Notes: generated by a model not told the origin, from the letters alone. Positions 42,691 through 52,104 are shown, counted from the stretch's first letter. The stretch is DNA of 64,000 bases from UBA2357 sp002344625 (GCA_937995335.1 CALKIH010000044.1:13050-77049), one strand, 5' to 3'. Numbers and translations are program-made.

Positions 42691-42716
42691 CAAGGCCGCG
42701 AGCGGCCTTGAGAGGG
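42691..42716 (+). terminator. Rho-independent terminator after the M48 gene
   Basis: CAAGGCCGC-GA-GCGGCCTTG, a perfect 9-bp stem, then AGAGGGTTTT. Ends the lemA/protease unit; a leftward small gene ends 20 bp further on. Confidence 0.75.
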
Positions 42717-42734
42717 TTTTCTCAATGCAGAAAA

Positions 42735-42944
42735 TCAGATCAGCACCACATCGGACGGGCCTACAAGGACGCGCAGCTGCCCTCCGTAGCAGATCAGTTG
42801 GCGCATCTTGTGACTGATTTCCGAAACCAGGAAGCGATTCTCGATAGCCATGCCCTGGTACTTTGAACGACCCGAGATTTCCTGAAAAACGGGCCGGTTC
42901 AGACGAACGATTTTCCCCACGTATTGATCCAGGTTGCGTTTCAT
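42735..42944 (-). CDS. Hypothetical small protein
   Basis: 69 residues, leftward, with a good ribosome site (AGAGGAAAA). Slightly basic, soluble, no motif recognised. Composition is AT-richer than the neighbours. Confidence 0.5.
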   Translation of the reverse strand: MKRNLDQYVGKIVRLNRPVFQEISGRSKYQGMAIENRFLVSEISHKMRQLICYGGQLRVLVGPSDVVLI

Positions 42945-43062
42945 TTCATTTTCCTCTCGGTTTTCTTACGAAGTGGTATGCAAATCTTTGCGAACTTCGG
43001 TTGCCGATTACCTTCGCGCTGCAAATGCCGTCAATGTTGCCAAACTGAACTTGTCGCCTAAT

Positions 43063-43147
43063 GTTGGCGCTATGGTAGTTGCCGAACACCGACAGAAAGG
43101 TGACCAAAACATTACCTTTCTGTCGGCCAGGCGTTGTAGGCGCCAAC
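43063..43147. repeat. Nested inverted repeat
   Basis: GTTGGCGC (43063) pairs with GCGCCAAC (43140); inside it CCGACAGAAAGGT (43089-43101) pairs perfectly with ACCTTTCTGTCGG (43114-43126). Could be an IS end, a cruciform site or a terminator. No gene reads cleanly through it. Confidence 0.6.
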
Positions 43148-43269
43148 GGCATCGACACAAGGAGACCGAGGGCAAGCATCGTATCGACTGGTAAATGGGC
43201 AGTTGACGATGTTTCGCAGATGCGGGTGATGATCACGCACCACTCGATTGCCCTACTGACCAGCGAACC

Positions 43270-43345
43270 GACCCGAGCGTACGCGGGTTCGCCGACGGCA
43301 TCGCCGCCCAGCGCAAGGAAATCGGCGAAATGAAGCACTATATCG
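43270..43345 (+). pseudogene. DUF305-like C-terminal fragment
   Basis: Reads DPSVRGFADGIAAQRKEI then GEMKHYI, which resembles the end of DUF305 copper-associated proteins. No start or upstream domain. Confidence 0.5.
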
Positions 43346-43439
43346 GCGCCATCGTCGCCGGCGCGTCAACTTACGACGTTTGGTACCGAGTCGCTCCTGA
43401 ACAACGCACTTCAAAGAGCCTACGGTTGAAGCGGGTCTG

Positions 43440-43668
43440 GGATTTTCGCTTTGTTGAGAGAGTAAAGCCCCAAGAGTTCAGTCAGGAGAAAGACGAAACC
43501 AAGCCGGATGGCTCTGAGGATCATGCGCAAGTTATGGCAGGCACCCCAAAGGACGGCAGGCAAGGCATGGCTGTCGGAGACGACGAATTCAACACCCGAC
43601 AGGCTGCAGAGATCCCTCGGGACGCGTAATTCGATATTGCCGATCCGGGTGACCAGATTACGGCTGCG
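43440..43668 (-). pseudogene. Transposase debris (IS256-like joined to IS5-like)
   Basis: Leftward frame RNLVTRIGNIELRVPRD followed by LSGVEFVVSDSHA are two separated IS256 transposase motifs, joined by an internal deletion. Then GACHNLRMILRAIRLG resembles the end of an IS5-group transposase. Non-functional. Confidence 0.6.
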
Positions 43669-43916
43669 CCGTATCACCTCGGTGCAGTGTGCGGCACTGG
43701 CAAGCTCTACGTCGCCAGCCGCAAGGAACCGAAGATCTGTGTGGTGAACCAAAGCTCGCTGGAGTTCCTGGACACCATTCAGTTACCCGCCGGCGAGGGA
43801 CATCAACTGGCCGTCGCGCCTTGAAGAAATAATGCTTGACCTGTGAGCAACACACAGGTCTAGGCTGGAAGCCATATTACTTGGAGAGGATTGCCATGAA
43901 CACGAGTGCAAGGTCG
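43666..43916 (+). repeat. 250-bp direct repeat, copy B
   Basis: Second copy of 38211-38460. 43666-43824 is a truncated propeller 3' end (52 codons and stop), followed by the intact MerR-type promoter and the true ATPase start. Confidence 0.85.
43836..43866 (+). promoter_or_regulatory. MerR-type promoter of the copper ATPase
   Basis: TTGACC, a 19-bp spacer and TAGGCT. ACCTGTG and CACAGGT lie inside the spacer as an inverted repeat. The long spacer with a central dyad is the hallmark of MerR/CueR-activated promoters. 30 bp before the ATPase ATG. Confidence 0.72.
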
Positions 43917-46316
43917 GCCGGGCAAGACCACCATCATCACCCCGAGCATTCTCACAGCGCACATGGATCGCACGGCTCTCACTGCGACCAGGCGGCAGCC
44001 GAGGTCACGACGGTGAAGGATCCGGTATGCGGCATGTCCGTCGCTCTTGGGACGGGCAAGCCGAGCTTCAAACACGACAGAAAAACCTGGCACTTCTGTT
44101 CGCAGAAGTGCCGCGACAAGTTCGCCGCGGATCCTGCACACTACCTCACAGGCGCGCACAAGAAACAAGCGCCTTCCGTGCCTGCAGGCACGCAATATAC
44201 CTGCCCGATGCACCCGGAAATCGTTCGCGACGCCCCCGGCGATTGCCCGAAATGCGGCATGGCGTTGGAGCCGATGGGCGTCCCCACAGGCGACGAAGGC
44301 CCCAACCCCGAACTGGTCGATTTCCGGCGCCGTTTCTCGATCGGCGCTGTGCTGACCGTGCCGCTGCTGGTGCTGACCATGGGCCCCTTCCTCGGGCTCG
44401 GCTTCGTACGCGACGCGCTCGGCGAGCGCACCGCACTGTGGATCGAATTTCTTCTGGCAACACCGGTAGTGCTCTGGGCCGGCTGGCCTTTCTTCGTTCG
44501 CGGCGTCAAGTCTGTGGTCAATCGCAGCCTGAACATGTTCACGCTGATCGGCCTGGGCGTCGGCGCAGCGTATCTTTTTAGCGTCGTCGCGCTCCTGGCG
44601 CCGGGCTTGTTCCCGGCTGGCTTCCGCGATGCGCAGGGACACGTCGGAGTCTACTTCGAGGCCGGCGCGGTGATCATCGTCCTGGTCCTGCTCGGCCAGG
44701 TGATGGAACTAGGCGCGCGCGAGCGTACCGGTTCGGCGATCCGCGCGCTGCTCGATCTCGCCGCCAAAACAGCACGCGTGATCCGTGCCGACGGGCGTGA
44801 GGAGGAAATACCGCTCGAGGAAGTCGTCGTCGGCGACCATGTGCGGGTGCGGCCGGGCGACAAGGTGCCGGTGGATGGCCTGGTAATCGAAGGCCGTTCG
44901 TCGATCGACGAGTCGATGATTTCGGGTGAAGCTGTGCCCGTTGAAAAGGTCGCTGGTGACGCCGTCACCGGGGCGACTATCAATGGCACCGGCTCGCTGA
45001 TCGTCGAAGCGAAGCGGGTCGGCGGTGACACGGTGCTCAGCCAGATCGTCGACATGGTCGCCAATGCGCAACGCTCGCGTGCCCCGATCCAGAAGCTCGC
45101 CGACTCGGTCGCCGGAAAGTTCGTTCCAGCGGTGATCGGCATCGCCATCCTGGCCTTCATCGCCTGGGCGATCTGGGGACCTGCGCCGGCACTTTCCTAT
45201 GGACTGGTCGCGGCCGTCGCTGTCCTGATCATCGCCTGCCCTTGTGCGCTCGGCCTGGCGACGCCGATGTCGATCATGACCGCCACCGGACGCGGTGCGC
45301 AGGCAGGCGTGCTGATCAAGAACGCCGAGGCCCTCGAACGTTTTGCGAAGGTCGATACCCTGATCGTCGACAAGACCGGGACGCTGACCGTCGGTAAGCC
45401 AAAGCTGGTCGCGGTGCTGCCCGCCGCCGGACACGAGGAAGCCGAGGTACTGCGCCTTGCCGCCAGCCTCGAACGCGGTTCCGAACACCCTTTGGCCGAG
45501 GCGATCGTCAGCGGCGCCGAAGAGCGCGGCGTGGAACTGGCCAATGCCGACGAGTTCCAGGCGATCACCGGCAAGGGCGTTAAGGGCGTGGTCGATGGCC
45601 AGGCTGTTGCCTTGGGCAATGCGGCGCTGCTCACCGAACTGGGCCTGGAGGGCGGCGCGTCCAGTGCGTTCGTCGAGGCGGCAAACGCTCGCCGTGACGA
45701 AGGAGAGACGGTGATGTTCGTCCTCATCGGCAGCGAAATCGCCGGCCTGGTGAGCGTCGCCGATCCCGTCAAGGCGACCACGCTCGAAGCGCTCAAGGCG
45801 CTGCATGCCGAGGGCCTGAAGATCATCATGGCCACCGGCGACAACGAGCGCACGGCGCGCGCCGTCGCTGGCCGTCTGGGCATCGATGAAATCCGCGCCG
45901 ACGTGCTACCCGCGGACAAGGCGCGCATCATCAAGGAATTGCAGGCCCAAGGCTGCAAGGTGGCGATGGCCGGCGACGGCGTCAATGATGCGCCGGCTCT
46001 GGCGCAGGCCGACGTCGGCATTGCCATGGGTACCGGCGCCGACGTGGCCATCGAGAGCGCCGGCTTCACGCTGGTCAAGGGAGATCTGAACGGCATCGTG
46101 CGGGCGCGGCGTCTGGCGCGCGCGACCATGCGCAATATCAGGCAGAACCTGTTCTTCGCCCTGGTCTACAACGCCGCGGGGGTGCCGGTCGCTGCGGGCA
46201 TCCTGTATCCCTTCCTGGGCATTCTCATCTCACCCATCTTTGCCGCCGCAGCGATGAGTCTGTCGTCGATCTCGGTGATCAGCAACGCCTTGCGGCTGCG
46301 CAGGATCTCCATCTGA
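43896..46316 (+). CDS. copA: P1B-type copper/silver-exporting ATPase
   Basis: 806 residues. N-terminus: His-rich tail (DHHHHPEHSHSAHGSHGSHCDQ, shown in part), YHS domain (DPVCGMSV, FCSQKCRDKF) and a heavy-metal-binding YTCPMHPEI-GDCPKCGM segment. Then eight membrane helices, CPC at 448-450, DKTGTLT with phospho-Asp492, SEHPLAEA and GDGVND. CPC plus the domain set indicates Cu(I)/Ag(I) export. The upstream frame from the repeat is not used; the ribosome site GGAGAGG fits ATG 43896. Confidence 0.93.
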   Translation: MNTSARSAGQDHHHHPEHSHSAHGSHGSHCDQAAAEVTTVKDPVCGMSVALGTGKPSFKHDRKTWHFCSQKCRDKFAADPAHYLTGAHKKQAPSVPAGTQYTCPMHPEIVRDAPGDCPKCGMALEPMGVPTGDEGPNPELVDFRRRFSIGAVLTVPLLVLTMGPFLGLGFVRDALGERTALWIEFLLATPVVLWAGWPFFVRGVKSVVNRSLNMFTLIGLGVGAAYLFSVVALLAPGLFPAGFRDAQGHVGVYFEAGAVIIVLVLLGQVMELGARERTGSAIRALLDLAAKTARVIRADGREEEIPLEEVVVGDHVRVRPGDKVPVDGLVIEGRSSIDESMISGEAVPVEKVAGDAVTGATINGTGSLIVEAKRVGGDTVLSQIVDMVANAQRSRAPIQKLADSVAGKFVPAVIGIAILAFIAWAIWGPAPALSYGLVAAVAVLIIACPCALGLATPMSIMTATGRGAQAGVLIKNAEALERFAKVDTLIVDKTGTLTVGKPKLVAVLPAAGHEEAEVLRLAASLERGSEHPLAEAIVSGAEERGVELANADEFQAITGKGVKGVVDGQAVALGNAALLTELGLEGGASSAFVEAANARRDEGETVMFVLIGSEIAGLVSVADPVKATTLEALKALHAEGLKIIMATGDNERTARAVAGRLGIDEIRADVLPADKARIIKELQAQGCKVAMAGDGVNDAPALAQADVGIAMGTGADVAIESAGFTLVKGDLNGIVRARRLARATMRNIRQNLFFALVYNAAGVPVAAGILYPFLGILISPIFAAAAMSLSSISVISNALRLRRISI

Positions 46317-46332
46317 CTTGAGGGAGCAAGTG

Positions 46333-46821
46333 ATGCCAACAGAAACCAAAGTAGAAGACGTGGTGTGCGGCATGATGGTCGAGCCAGATAGTTATCGCTT
46401 CCGCTATCAGGGAAGTGACTATGCGTTCTGCTCGGCGCAATGTATCGAGCGTTTCGAGGCCCATCCGCACTTGTATGTCGGCAAGCCAGGTCATCCAGCG
46501 CCGAAAAAACAGGGACTGGTTGTGTTGAAGCAACGACGGTTTGTCGTGGATGGGGTGCTCGATGCGGCTCAGGCAAAGCACTTGCAAGCACAGATCAACG
46601 CAATGATGGGCATTGAATCTTTGCAAGTGAATGGCGCGGAAGTCGTGGTGACCTACGATCTGCTGCAGGCTACCGCTTCGCAAATCGAAGCGGCACTGGA
46701 GAAAGCCGGGGCACACCTCGGCAACGGCTGGGGAGAAAATTTGCGCCGCGGGTTCATCCATTACACCGAAGAGTGTGAGATCGGCAACCTGGAGGCTAGC
46801 CCACCCGCAGGATGTCACTGA
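46333..46821 (+). CDS. YHS plus heavy-metal-associated-like domain protein
   Basis: 162 residues, 16 bp after the ATPase. YHS-like DVVCGMMVEP and FCSAQCIERFEAHP at the N-terminus, then a region (about 60-125) with the beta-alpha-beta layout of HMA domains but without CxxC. Ends AGCH. Probably a copper chaperone or regulator acting with the ATPase. Confidence 0.65.
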   Translation: MPTETKVEDVVCGMMVEPDSYRFRYQGSDYAFCSAQCIERFEAHPHLYVGKPGHPAPKKQGLVVLKQRRFVVDGVLDAAQAKHLQAQINAMMGIESLQVNGAEVVVTYDLLQATASQIEAALEKAGAHLGNGWGENLRRGFIHYTEECEIGNLEASPPAGCH

Positions 46822-46996
46822 TGACTTACCGACCCCACTGACTACTTTTCTGCCTCGACAGGTTCCTCGCCGCAGGCTTCCTCCGCCTGAGATCATCGGC
46901 CTGTGGGGCGCCGCAAATCATGGCCGCGACTGCGAATAGATAACGGAATAGTCCCAGAACGCATTTGCCATCCGAACCAATGCAAAGGAGAAACAC

Positions 46997-47377
46997 ATGG
47001 AATGGATAACTCAAAACTGGTTGTTGATCGTCTTCGGCATCGGCATTTTCATGCTCATGCGGCGGGGCGGAATGGGCTGCGGAGGCCACGCGGGTGGGAG
47101 TCATCATCGCGGCGCAGGACACGCGGGTCAGCATGATGCCAATGTTCATGGCAGTCACGGCGACGCAACGACCGGAGCGACGCTGCCAGCCACAGACCCG
47201 GTCAGCGGCCGCTCGGTGGATCCGCTTCAGGCCATCGCCTCGATCCATCGGGGCGCCCCCGTCTATTTTGAGTCGCGCGAGAACCGCGATCGATTCGAGG
47301 CTGCGCCCGAGCAGTTTCCGACTGTGCAGGCAGCGCAACCGGCAGAACCAGGTCGCCGGCGTGGTGGCTGCTGCTGA
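46997..47377 (+). CDS. Membrane-anchored His-rich protein with degenerate YHS domain
   Basis: 126 residues. Helix WLLIVFGIGIFMLM, then a Gly/His-rich segment (GGMGCGGHAGGSHHRGAGHAG), then DPVSGRSVDP, a YHS core in which Cys is replaced by Ser. Ends GGCC. Likely metal sequestration at the membrane. Confidence 0.65.
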   Translation: MEWITQNWLLIVFGIGIFMLMRRGGMGCGGHAGGSHHRGAGHAGQHDANVHGSHGDATTGATLPATDPVSGRSVDPLQAIASIHRGAPVYFESRENRDRFEAAPEQFPTVQAAQPAEPGRRRGGCC

Positions 47378-47436
47378 ACGAGGCGCTCTTCGACAACCAG
47401 CAAACGCGTATGCCACCTGACGAAGAGCACTCCCGA

Positions 47437-48537
47437 ATGACCAGGAACGCAAGCTCCAGAAGGATTGCCACGATACGCGATGAGTTCGCTCCTATCGAGG
47501 TGGTCGGGGCAGGGCCCGCCGGTCTTTCCGCTGCGATCACGCTCGCTCGCAGCGGAAAGCAGGTGCTCTTGCATGAGGCTCAGCGTGAGGTCGGCCATCG
47601 CTTCCAAGGTGATCTCCAGGGCCTTGAAAACTGGTCTGGCAAGCGCAACGTGCTCGATGTTCTGCGGGCTGCTGGCATCACGACCGATTTCGCGACGGCG
47701 CCCTGCACCCACGGTATCGGCTTCGATGCCTGGGACCGCCGCTACCCTCTGTGCAGTTCAGAGCCGATCTGCTACCTCGTGGAACGTGGCCCGGACTACG
47801 GCAGCCTCGACCGGACGCTACTCGATCAGGCTCTCTCGCTGGGGGTCGAGGTGCATTTCGGCAGTCGCAAGGATCACTTGTCCGGCGCGGGTATTCTGGC
47901 CACCGGTCCGCACTCGGCCAGCGCCATCGCGGTGGGGTACCACTTCGAGACATCTCTCGCAGACGGCTTCTGGTTGGTCCTCGACGATGCACTCGCGCCG
48001 GGTGGCTACGCCTATCTGCTCGTGATGGCTGGTCGTGGCACGGTCAAGAGCTGCATGTTCAGGGGTTTCACCGAGCAACGAACTTACGTCCAGCGAACCG
48101 TCGATCGCTTCCGCCGTCTGCTCGGTTTCGAGATGCGCGATGCGCGCTTCCACGGCGGCGCGGGCAGTTTCTTCGTGCCGACAACCGCCCGCCGTGGCCA
48201 CCACCTGGTGGCCGGCGAGCAGGCCGGATTTCAGGACGCGTTTGCCGGTTTCGGCATGCGCTACGCGATCCTGTCGGGCGTGATGGCGGCGCGCAGCATG
48301 CTGGAACATACGGACTACGACGCCTCATGGCAGCGAGAAATGAAAGGCCCGATCGACACAGCCGCGCTGAATCGTGTGATCTACGACCGCCTCGGCAATC
48401 ATGGTTATCGCTGGCTCCTGCGCGCGCAAGCGCGGATCAGCGACACCACGACGTTTCTTCGCTGGCTCTATGGACCGTCGCACCTGCGACGCCTGCTGCT
48501 GCCCTGGGCGCAGCGGCACTTGCTGGCTGCCGGCTAA
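47437..48537 (+). CDS. FAD-dependent oxidoreductase, geranylgeranyl-reductase-like
   Basis: 366 residues from ATG 47437 (ATG 47410 is possible). Dinucleotide fold VVGAGPAGLSAAITLARSG and a second FAD motif at GEQAGFQDAFAGFGMRYAILSG. Cytoplasmic, no signal. Resembles GGR/FixC-like dehydrogenases; substrate unknown. Overlies no obvious partner except the metal genes. Confidence 0.75.
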   Translation: MTRNASSRRIATIRDEFAPIEVVGAGPAGLSAAITLARSGKQVLLHEAQREVGHRFQGDLQGLENWSGKRNVLDVLRAAGITTDFATAPCTHGIGFDAWDRRYPLCSSEPICYLVERGPDYGSLDRTLLDQALSLGVEVHFGSRKDHLSGAGILATGPHSASAIAVGYHFETSLADGFWLVLDDALAPGGYAYLLVMAGRGTVKSCMFRGFTEQRTYVQRTVDRFRRLLGFEMRDARFHGGAGSFFVPTTARRGHHLVAGEQAGFQDAFAGFGMRYAILSGVMAARSMLEHTDYDASWQREMKGPIDTAALNRVIYDRLGNHGYRWLLRAQARISDTTTFLRWLYGPSHLRRLLLPWAQRHLLAAG

Positions 48538-48638
48538 GCAACCCCGATGGCGCGACACCCGAATAAGGCACCATCGCCACAACACCCAAGTCATGGCGGC
48601 TTCAGGCACCCATTTCAATGCAACGCAAGGAGAAAGTA

Positions 48639-48821
48639 ATGAACAGGGAAAACACCAAGACGACACCGAAAAAACGTGAAGACCGCGATCCAGTCTGCGG
48701 CAAGCGCATCAACCGCAACAAGGCCCACATCACCCTTCAGTACAAAGAAAACGAATACTTGCTTTGTTGCCCGATTTGCCAGGCGGAGTTCGAGCGCGAT
48801 CCGGAGCGTTATCTGCAGTGA
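48639..48821 (+). CDS. YHS-domain small metal-binding protein (copy 2)
   Basis: 60 residues after AAGGAGAAAGTA. DPVCGKRINRNKAHITLQY and YLLCCPICQAEFERDPERY. Differs from copy 1 mainly at the ends. ATG 48618 is a less likely start. Confidence 0.8.
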   Translation: MNRENTKTTPKKREDRDPVCGKRINRNKAHITLQYKENEYLLCCPICQAEFERDPERYLQ

Positions 48822-48906
48822 GCGTCGATGGCGGCGCGGTCTCGGCTGTGACGGCACCTGTTTGCTACCGCCTCGCCGGGCGCCAAATTTGCTGGAAGGC
48901 GTGCTG

Positions 48907-49587
48907 ATGCTCAACAAGGATGAAACGCGGAATCTCTATCGCCGACGCGCGAAACGATATGACTTGTCGATCCAGCTCTATCGGCTTTTTGGATTCGAGA
49001 TGGATCGCTACCGACAGGACGCGATCTCGGCACTTGGCCTTGCTCCCGGCGACCAGGTTGTTGAATTGGGCTGCGGGACAGGGCTCAATTTTGAGTACGT
49101 GCAGCGGATCATCGGTCCCAAGGGAAAGATTGTTGCTGTAGACCTCACGGATGCGATGCTGGATGTCGCCAGATGTCGAGTCGCCAGAGAGCACTGGACG
49201 AACGTGGAAATCGTGCAGGCTGACCTTGCCGAATGGCAGTTTCCTGTCGGTGTGTCGGCTGTGTATTCAATGTTTGCCATTACGTTGGTGCCCGAGTACG
49301 AGGCGATCATCGAGAGGGCGAGCGGTGCCTTGAGGCCAGGGGGAACTCTGGCGATCCTGGATATGAAGGAACCTGAGCATTGGCCGACATGGTTGATCAA
49401 ACTCGCGGTGTGGTTGAACAAACCATTTGGGGTGAGCCTGGACTTGGCCGATCGCCATCCCTGGGAGTCTATCGGACGGCATTTGAGGCAAACCGAATAC
49501 AAGGAATACTACTTTGGCGCCATCTATGTGTGTGCGGGCAAGAAACGTCCGACCGAACCTCTGACAGGACCCGCGACGCATGGTTGA
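48907..49587 (+). CDS. Class I SAM-dependent methyltransferase
   Basis: 226 residues. VVELGCGTGLNF is motif I; AVDLTDAMLD follows, then LRPGGTLAILD. Resembles UbiE or phospholipid N-methyltransferases. GTG 48901 is an alternative start. The substrate is unknown; possibly membrane lipid modification. Confidence 0.8.
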   Translation: MLNKDETRNLYRRRAKRYDLSIQLYRLFGFEMDRYRQDAISALGLAPGDQVVELGCGTGLNFEYVQRIIGPKGKIVAVDLTDAMLDVARCRVAREHWTNVEIVQADLAEWQFPVGVSAVYSMFAITLVPEYEAIIERASGALRPGGTLAILDMKEPEHWPTWLIKLAVWLNKPFGVSLDLADRHPWESIGRHLRQTEYKEYYFGAIYVCAGKKRPTEPLTGPATHG

Positions 49588-49723
49588 TTCTTCGTGGCTG
49601 GACGCAAGCGCGCAGGACTCGGGTCGTCATCGCCGGAAAACGAGGCCACACGGCAAAAATCCCGACGTTGGCGAGCGCCGAGTCAGTGCTAAAGAAGGCT
49701 GTGCTGCGGTACCCCATCAAGCT

Positions 49724-49737
49724 TTACTGAAACGTAA
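49724..49737. promoter_or_regulatory. CopR-type box upstream of dsbC
   Basis: TTAC-TGAAAC-GTAA, with TTTAC/GTAAA symmetry, 26 bp before the dsbC start. It lacks the GTCA extension of the other boxes. Confidence 0.55.
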
Positions 49738-49762
49738 ACCACTCTCGATCCGGAGAAAACAG

Positions 49763-50479
49763 ATGTACAGGAAACTCGTATCGCTTGCCCTCGCCGCCGC
49801 ATTCAGCGTGCCGACTCTGGCCGACGAGGCCTCCGTGAAGAAGGCGGTTGAAGCCAGGCTCGGAGGTACAGTCACCAGCGTCACCAGGACCCCCTATCTC
49901 GGGCTCTATGAGGTCTACGCCAATGGCCGGGAGGTCATCTACACCGACGAGAAGGTTTCGGTGCTGCTCGTCGGCTCGCTGATCGATGGCGAGACGATGA
50001 AAAACGTAACTGCCGAGCGGCTGCAGAAACTCAGCGCAATAGAGTTCTCTGACTTGCCCCTGGCGCTCGCCGTCAAGCAGGTGCGCGGCGATGGCAAGCG
50101 TGTTTTTGCGACCTTCGAGGATCCGAACTGCGGCTACTGCAAGCGCTTGGCCAAGGAGACCGCCAGGCTGGACGACGTGACCATCTACACTTTTCTCTAC
50201 CCGATTCTCTCGCCGGATTCGCTCGACAAGTCAAACCGGATCTGGTGTTCGGCAGACCGGGCGAAAGCATGGAACGAGTGGATGCTCGATGGCAAGGCGC
50301 CGAACGGCAAGGGCGATTGCGATACCACGGCCGTCAAGAAAAGTATCGAACTGGGCCGTAGTTTGGCCGTCAGCGGCACGCCGACGATTTTCTTTGCGGA
50401 CGGTGAGCGCATTGCCGGCGCCATTCCGCAGACAAGGATCGAGCAGAAGCTTGCCGAGGCTCCAGCGCCGGTCAAGTAA
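49763..50479 (+). CDS. dsbC: DsbC-like disulfide isomerase
   Basis: 238 residues. Signal peptide ends SVPTLA. N-terminal dimerisation domain, linker, then a thioredoxin-like domain with active site CGYC in FEDPNCGYCKRL and cis-Pro in SGTPTIFF. Repairs copper-oxidised disulfides in the periplasm in known relatives. CopR-type box upstream. Confidence 0.87.
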   Translation: MYRKLVSLALAAAFSVPTLADEASVKKAVEARLGGTVTSVTRTPYLGLYEVYANGREVIYTDEKVSVLLVGSLIDGETMKNVTAERLQKLSAIEFSDLPLALAVKQVRGDGKRVFATFEDPNCGYCKRLAKETARLDDVTIYTFLYPILSPDSLDKSNRIWCSADRAKAWNEWMLDGKAPNGKGDCDTTAVKKSIELGRSLAVSGTPTIFFADGERIAGAIPQTRIEQKLAEAPAPVK

Positions 50480-50642
50480 GCGTCCGCAGGATCCGCCAAG
50501 GCGAGAGTGGAGAGCCGGCGATGAGGTTCCCGAGGTCCTTCTGGGGCTTCCCGTTGAGAACTAAAATCGATTGCGTGACACGCAGTAACATCGCCGTCAC
50601 GGCGACACTCGGGAAACCGTACTCCTACAAGCAGCGGAAGCC

Positions 50643-51782
50643 GTGAGCCCGAATTCCCGCGCTGCCGCCCCGTGCGCGTGCCACGTCGATCCCGCCGGCG
50701 ACGCCTCAGCGCCGCCGGCCGCCCCGATGCAGGTCGTGCTATTCATCGAAGGCGACGTGCTCTACGCGGCAATGCTCGCGTCGATCAAGAGAGCCTGCCG
50801 GATTGTACGCATGGAAAGCTACATCTTCGCGGGCGATGAGATCGGCTGGGAGTTCGCCGTGGCGTTGGCCGAGCGCGCGCAGGCGGGCGTAGATGTGAGG
50901 CTGCACCTGGATGCAGCAGGGGCGTTCGGCGAGTCCACGCCGCCGCTCGTGCAGTATGTTCTCCAGCGAGGCGTGCAGGTGCAGTGGTTTCACCGCTGGA
51001 ACTGGCTCCGACCGCTGCGCTACAACCGTCGCAACCACCGCAAATTGTTGGTGGTCGATGACCGACTCGCCTATGTCGGGGGCTTCAACATTCACCGCGA
51101 GAGTTCGCGCCGGTTCTACGGCGAGACACGATGGCGCGACACCCACGCCTCGATCTCGGGAGTGCTCGTGCTCGACGCGGCGGGACTTTTCGACGCATTC
51201 TGGCGCGGCCAATACCGCTGGGCGCCGACACATGGCGGCGGCTCCAGCCTGATCTCGAACCACACCAGCACATGTAGACACCGCGTCCGCTGCCTCTACT
51301 CGGAGGCCTTCTCAGGAGCGCGTGAGCACATCTACCTGACCACTCCCTATTTCGTTCCCGACCTGCTCATGCAGCAGCGTCTGACGATGGCGGCGCGGCG
51401 TGGGGTCGACGTACGGCTACTCGTCCCGCTGCGAAACGACGTCCCGTTGGTGCGCTGGGCAGCGCGTGCGTTTTACGCGGCGCTTATCGCCGCCGGGGTG
51501 CGCGTCTACGAGTACCGGCCGCGCATGCTGCATGCGAAAACAATCGTGATCGACGGGAAGTGGGCCGCTCTTGGTACCGCAAATTTTGATTACCGGAGCT
51601 TCTTCCTGAACTACGAGCTGGTCCTGGCCGTAGACCAACCCAGCGTTTGCACCCAACTCGAACAAGAGTTTCTCGATGACCTGTCGCAATCTCGACCGGT
51701 CACGGCCGGAAGCTGGGCTCAACGACGTTGGCCGCAGCGCCTGCTGGAGTGTGTCGGCTGGATAACGCGTCGTTGGCTATGA
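50643..51782 (+). CDS. Phospholipase D-type enzyme, cardiolipin synthase-like
   Basis: 379 residues from GTG 50643. Two HKD motifs: HRKLLVVDDRLAYVGG and HAKTIVIDGKWAALGTANFD. No clear membrane segments, as in ClsB-like enzymes. Probably makes cardiolipin or remodels lipids, in line with the nearby methyltransferases. Confidence 0.82.
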   Translation: MSPNSRAAAPCACHVDPAGDASAPPAAPMQVVLFIEGDVLYAAMLASIKRACRIVRMESYIFAGDEIGWEFAVALAERAQAGVDVRLHLDAAGAFGESTPPLVQYVLQRGVQVQWFHRWNWLRPLRYNRRNHRKLLVVDDRLAYVGGFNIHRESSRRFYGETRWRDTHASISGVLVLDAAGLFDAFWRGQYRWAPTHGGGSSLISNHTSTCRHRVRCLYSEAFSGAREHIYLTTPYFVPDLLMQQRLTMAARRGVDVRLLVPLRNDVPLVRWAARAFYAALIAAGVRVYEYRPRMLHAKTIVIDGKWAALGTANFDYRSFFLNYELVLAVDQPSVCTQLEQEFLDDLSQSRPVTAGSWAQRRWPQRLLECVGWITRRWL

Positions 51783-52104
51783 TCATCGACCGGCGTCGGG
51801 TGGCCAGATTGCTCAAAGCTTGCGCTCAGACATTGCGACCAATGACCAAGATTTGGCTTGACCTCTCAGGTACACACAGGTCTAGATTGATATACAGCTT
51901 CTCTTGACAACTGTACGCCATGGCACATGCGGCGCCGGTTGCTTGGCTGTCTTTTCTTCGCCGCAGCGACGATATCCGGGTTGCGCGCGAGGAGAAACGC
52001 AACATAGGAGCGTTTCGGTGTCGATGGACGTCCCCAGTCGTCTAGCTGCGGCGTTTGACTTTACCTGCCGACAAGCGCTCCACCATTGAACGGAGAAAAT
52101 AGTC
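51783..52104. other. Leader region of phaC
   Basis: 322 bp. The MerR-type promoter lies at 51858-51888, leaving a transcribed leader of about 215 bp. A 61-codon TTG frame in it lacks a ribosome site. TGGACGTCCC near 52025 is a short palindrome of unknown role. Confidence 0.45.
51858..51888 (+). promoter_or_regulatory. MerR-type promoter upstream of phaC
   Basis: TTGACC, a 19-bp spacer and TAGATT. ACCT and AGGT half-sites lie at the same relative places as in the ATPase promoter, with ACACAGGTCTAG shared exactly. Suggests that phaC responds to the same metal sensor. Confidence 0.62.

Noticed and set aside
51904..52089. 61-codon frame in the phaC leader
   Set aside because: TTG start, no ribosome site, no recognisable domain.
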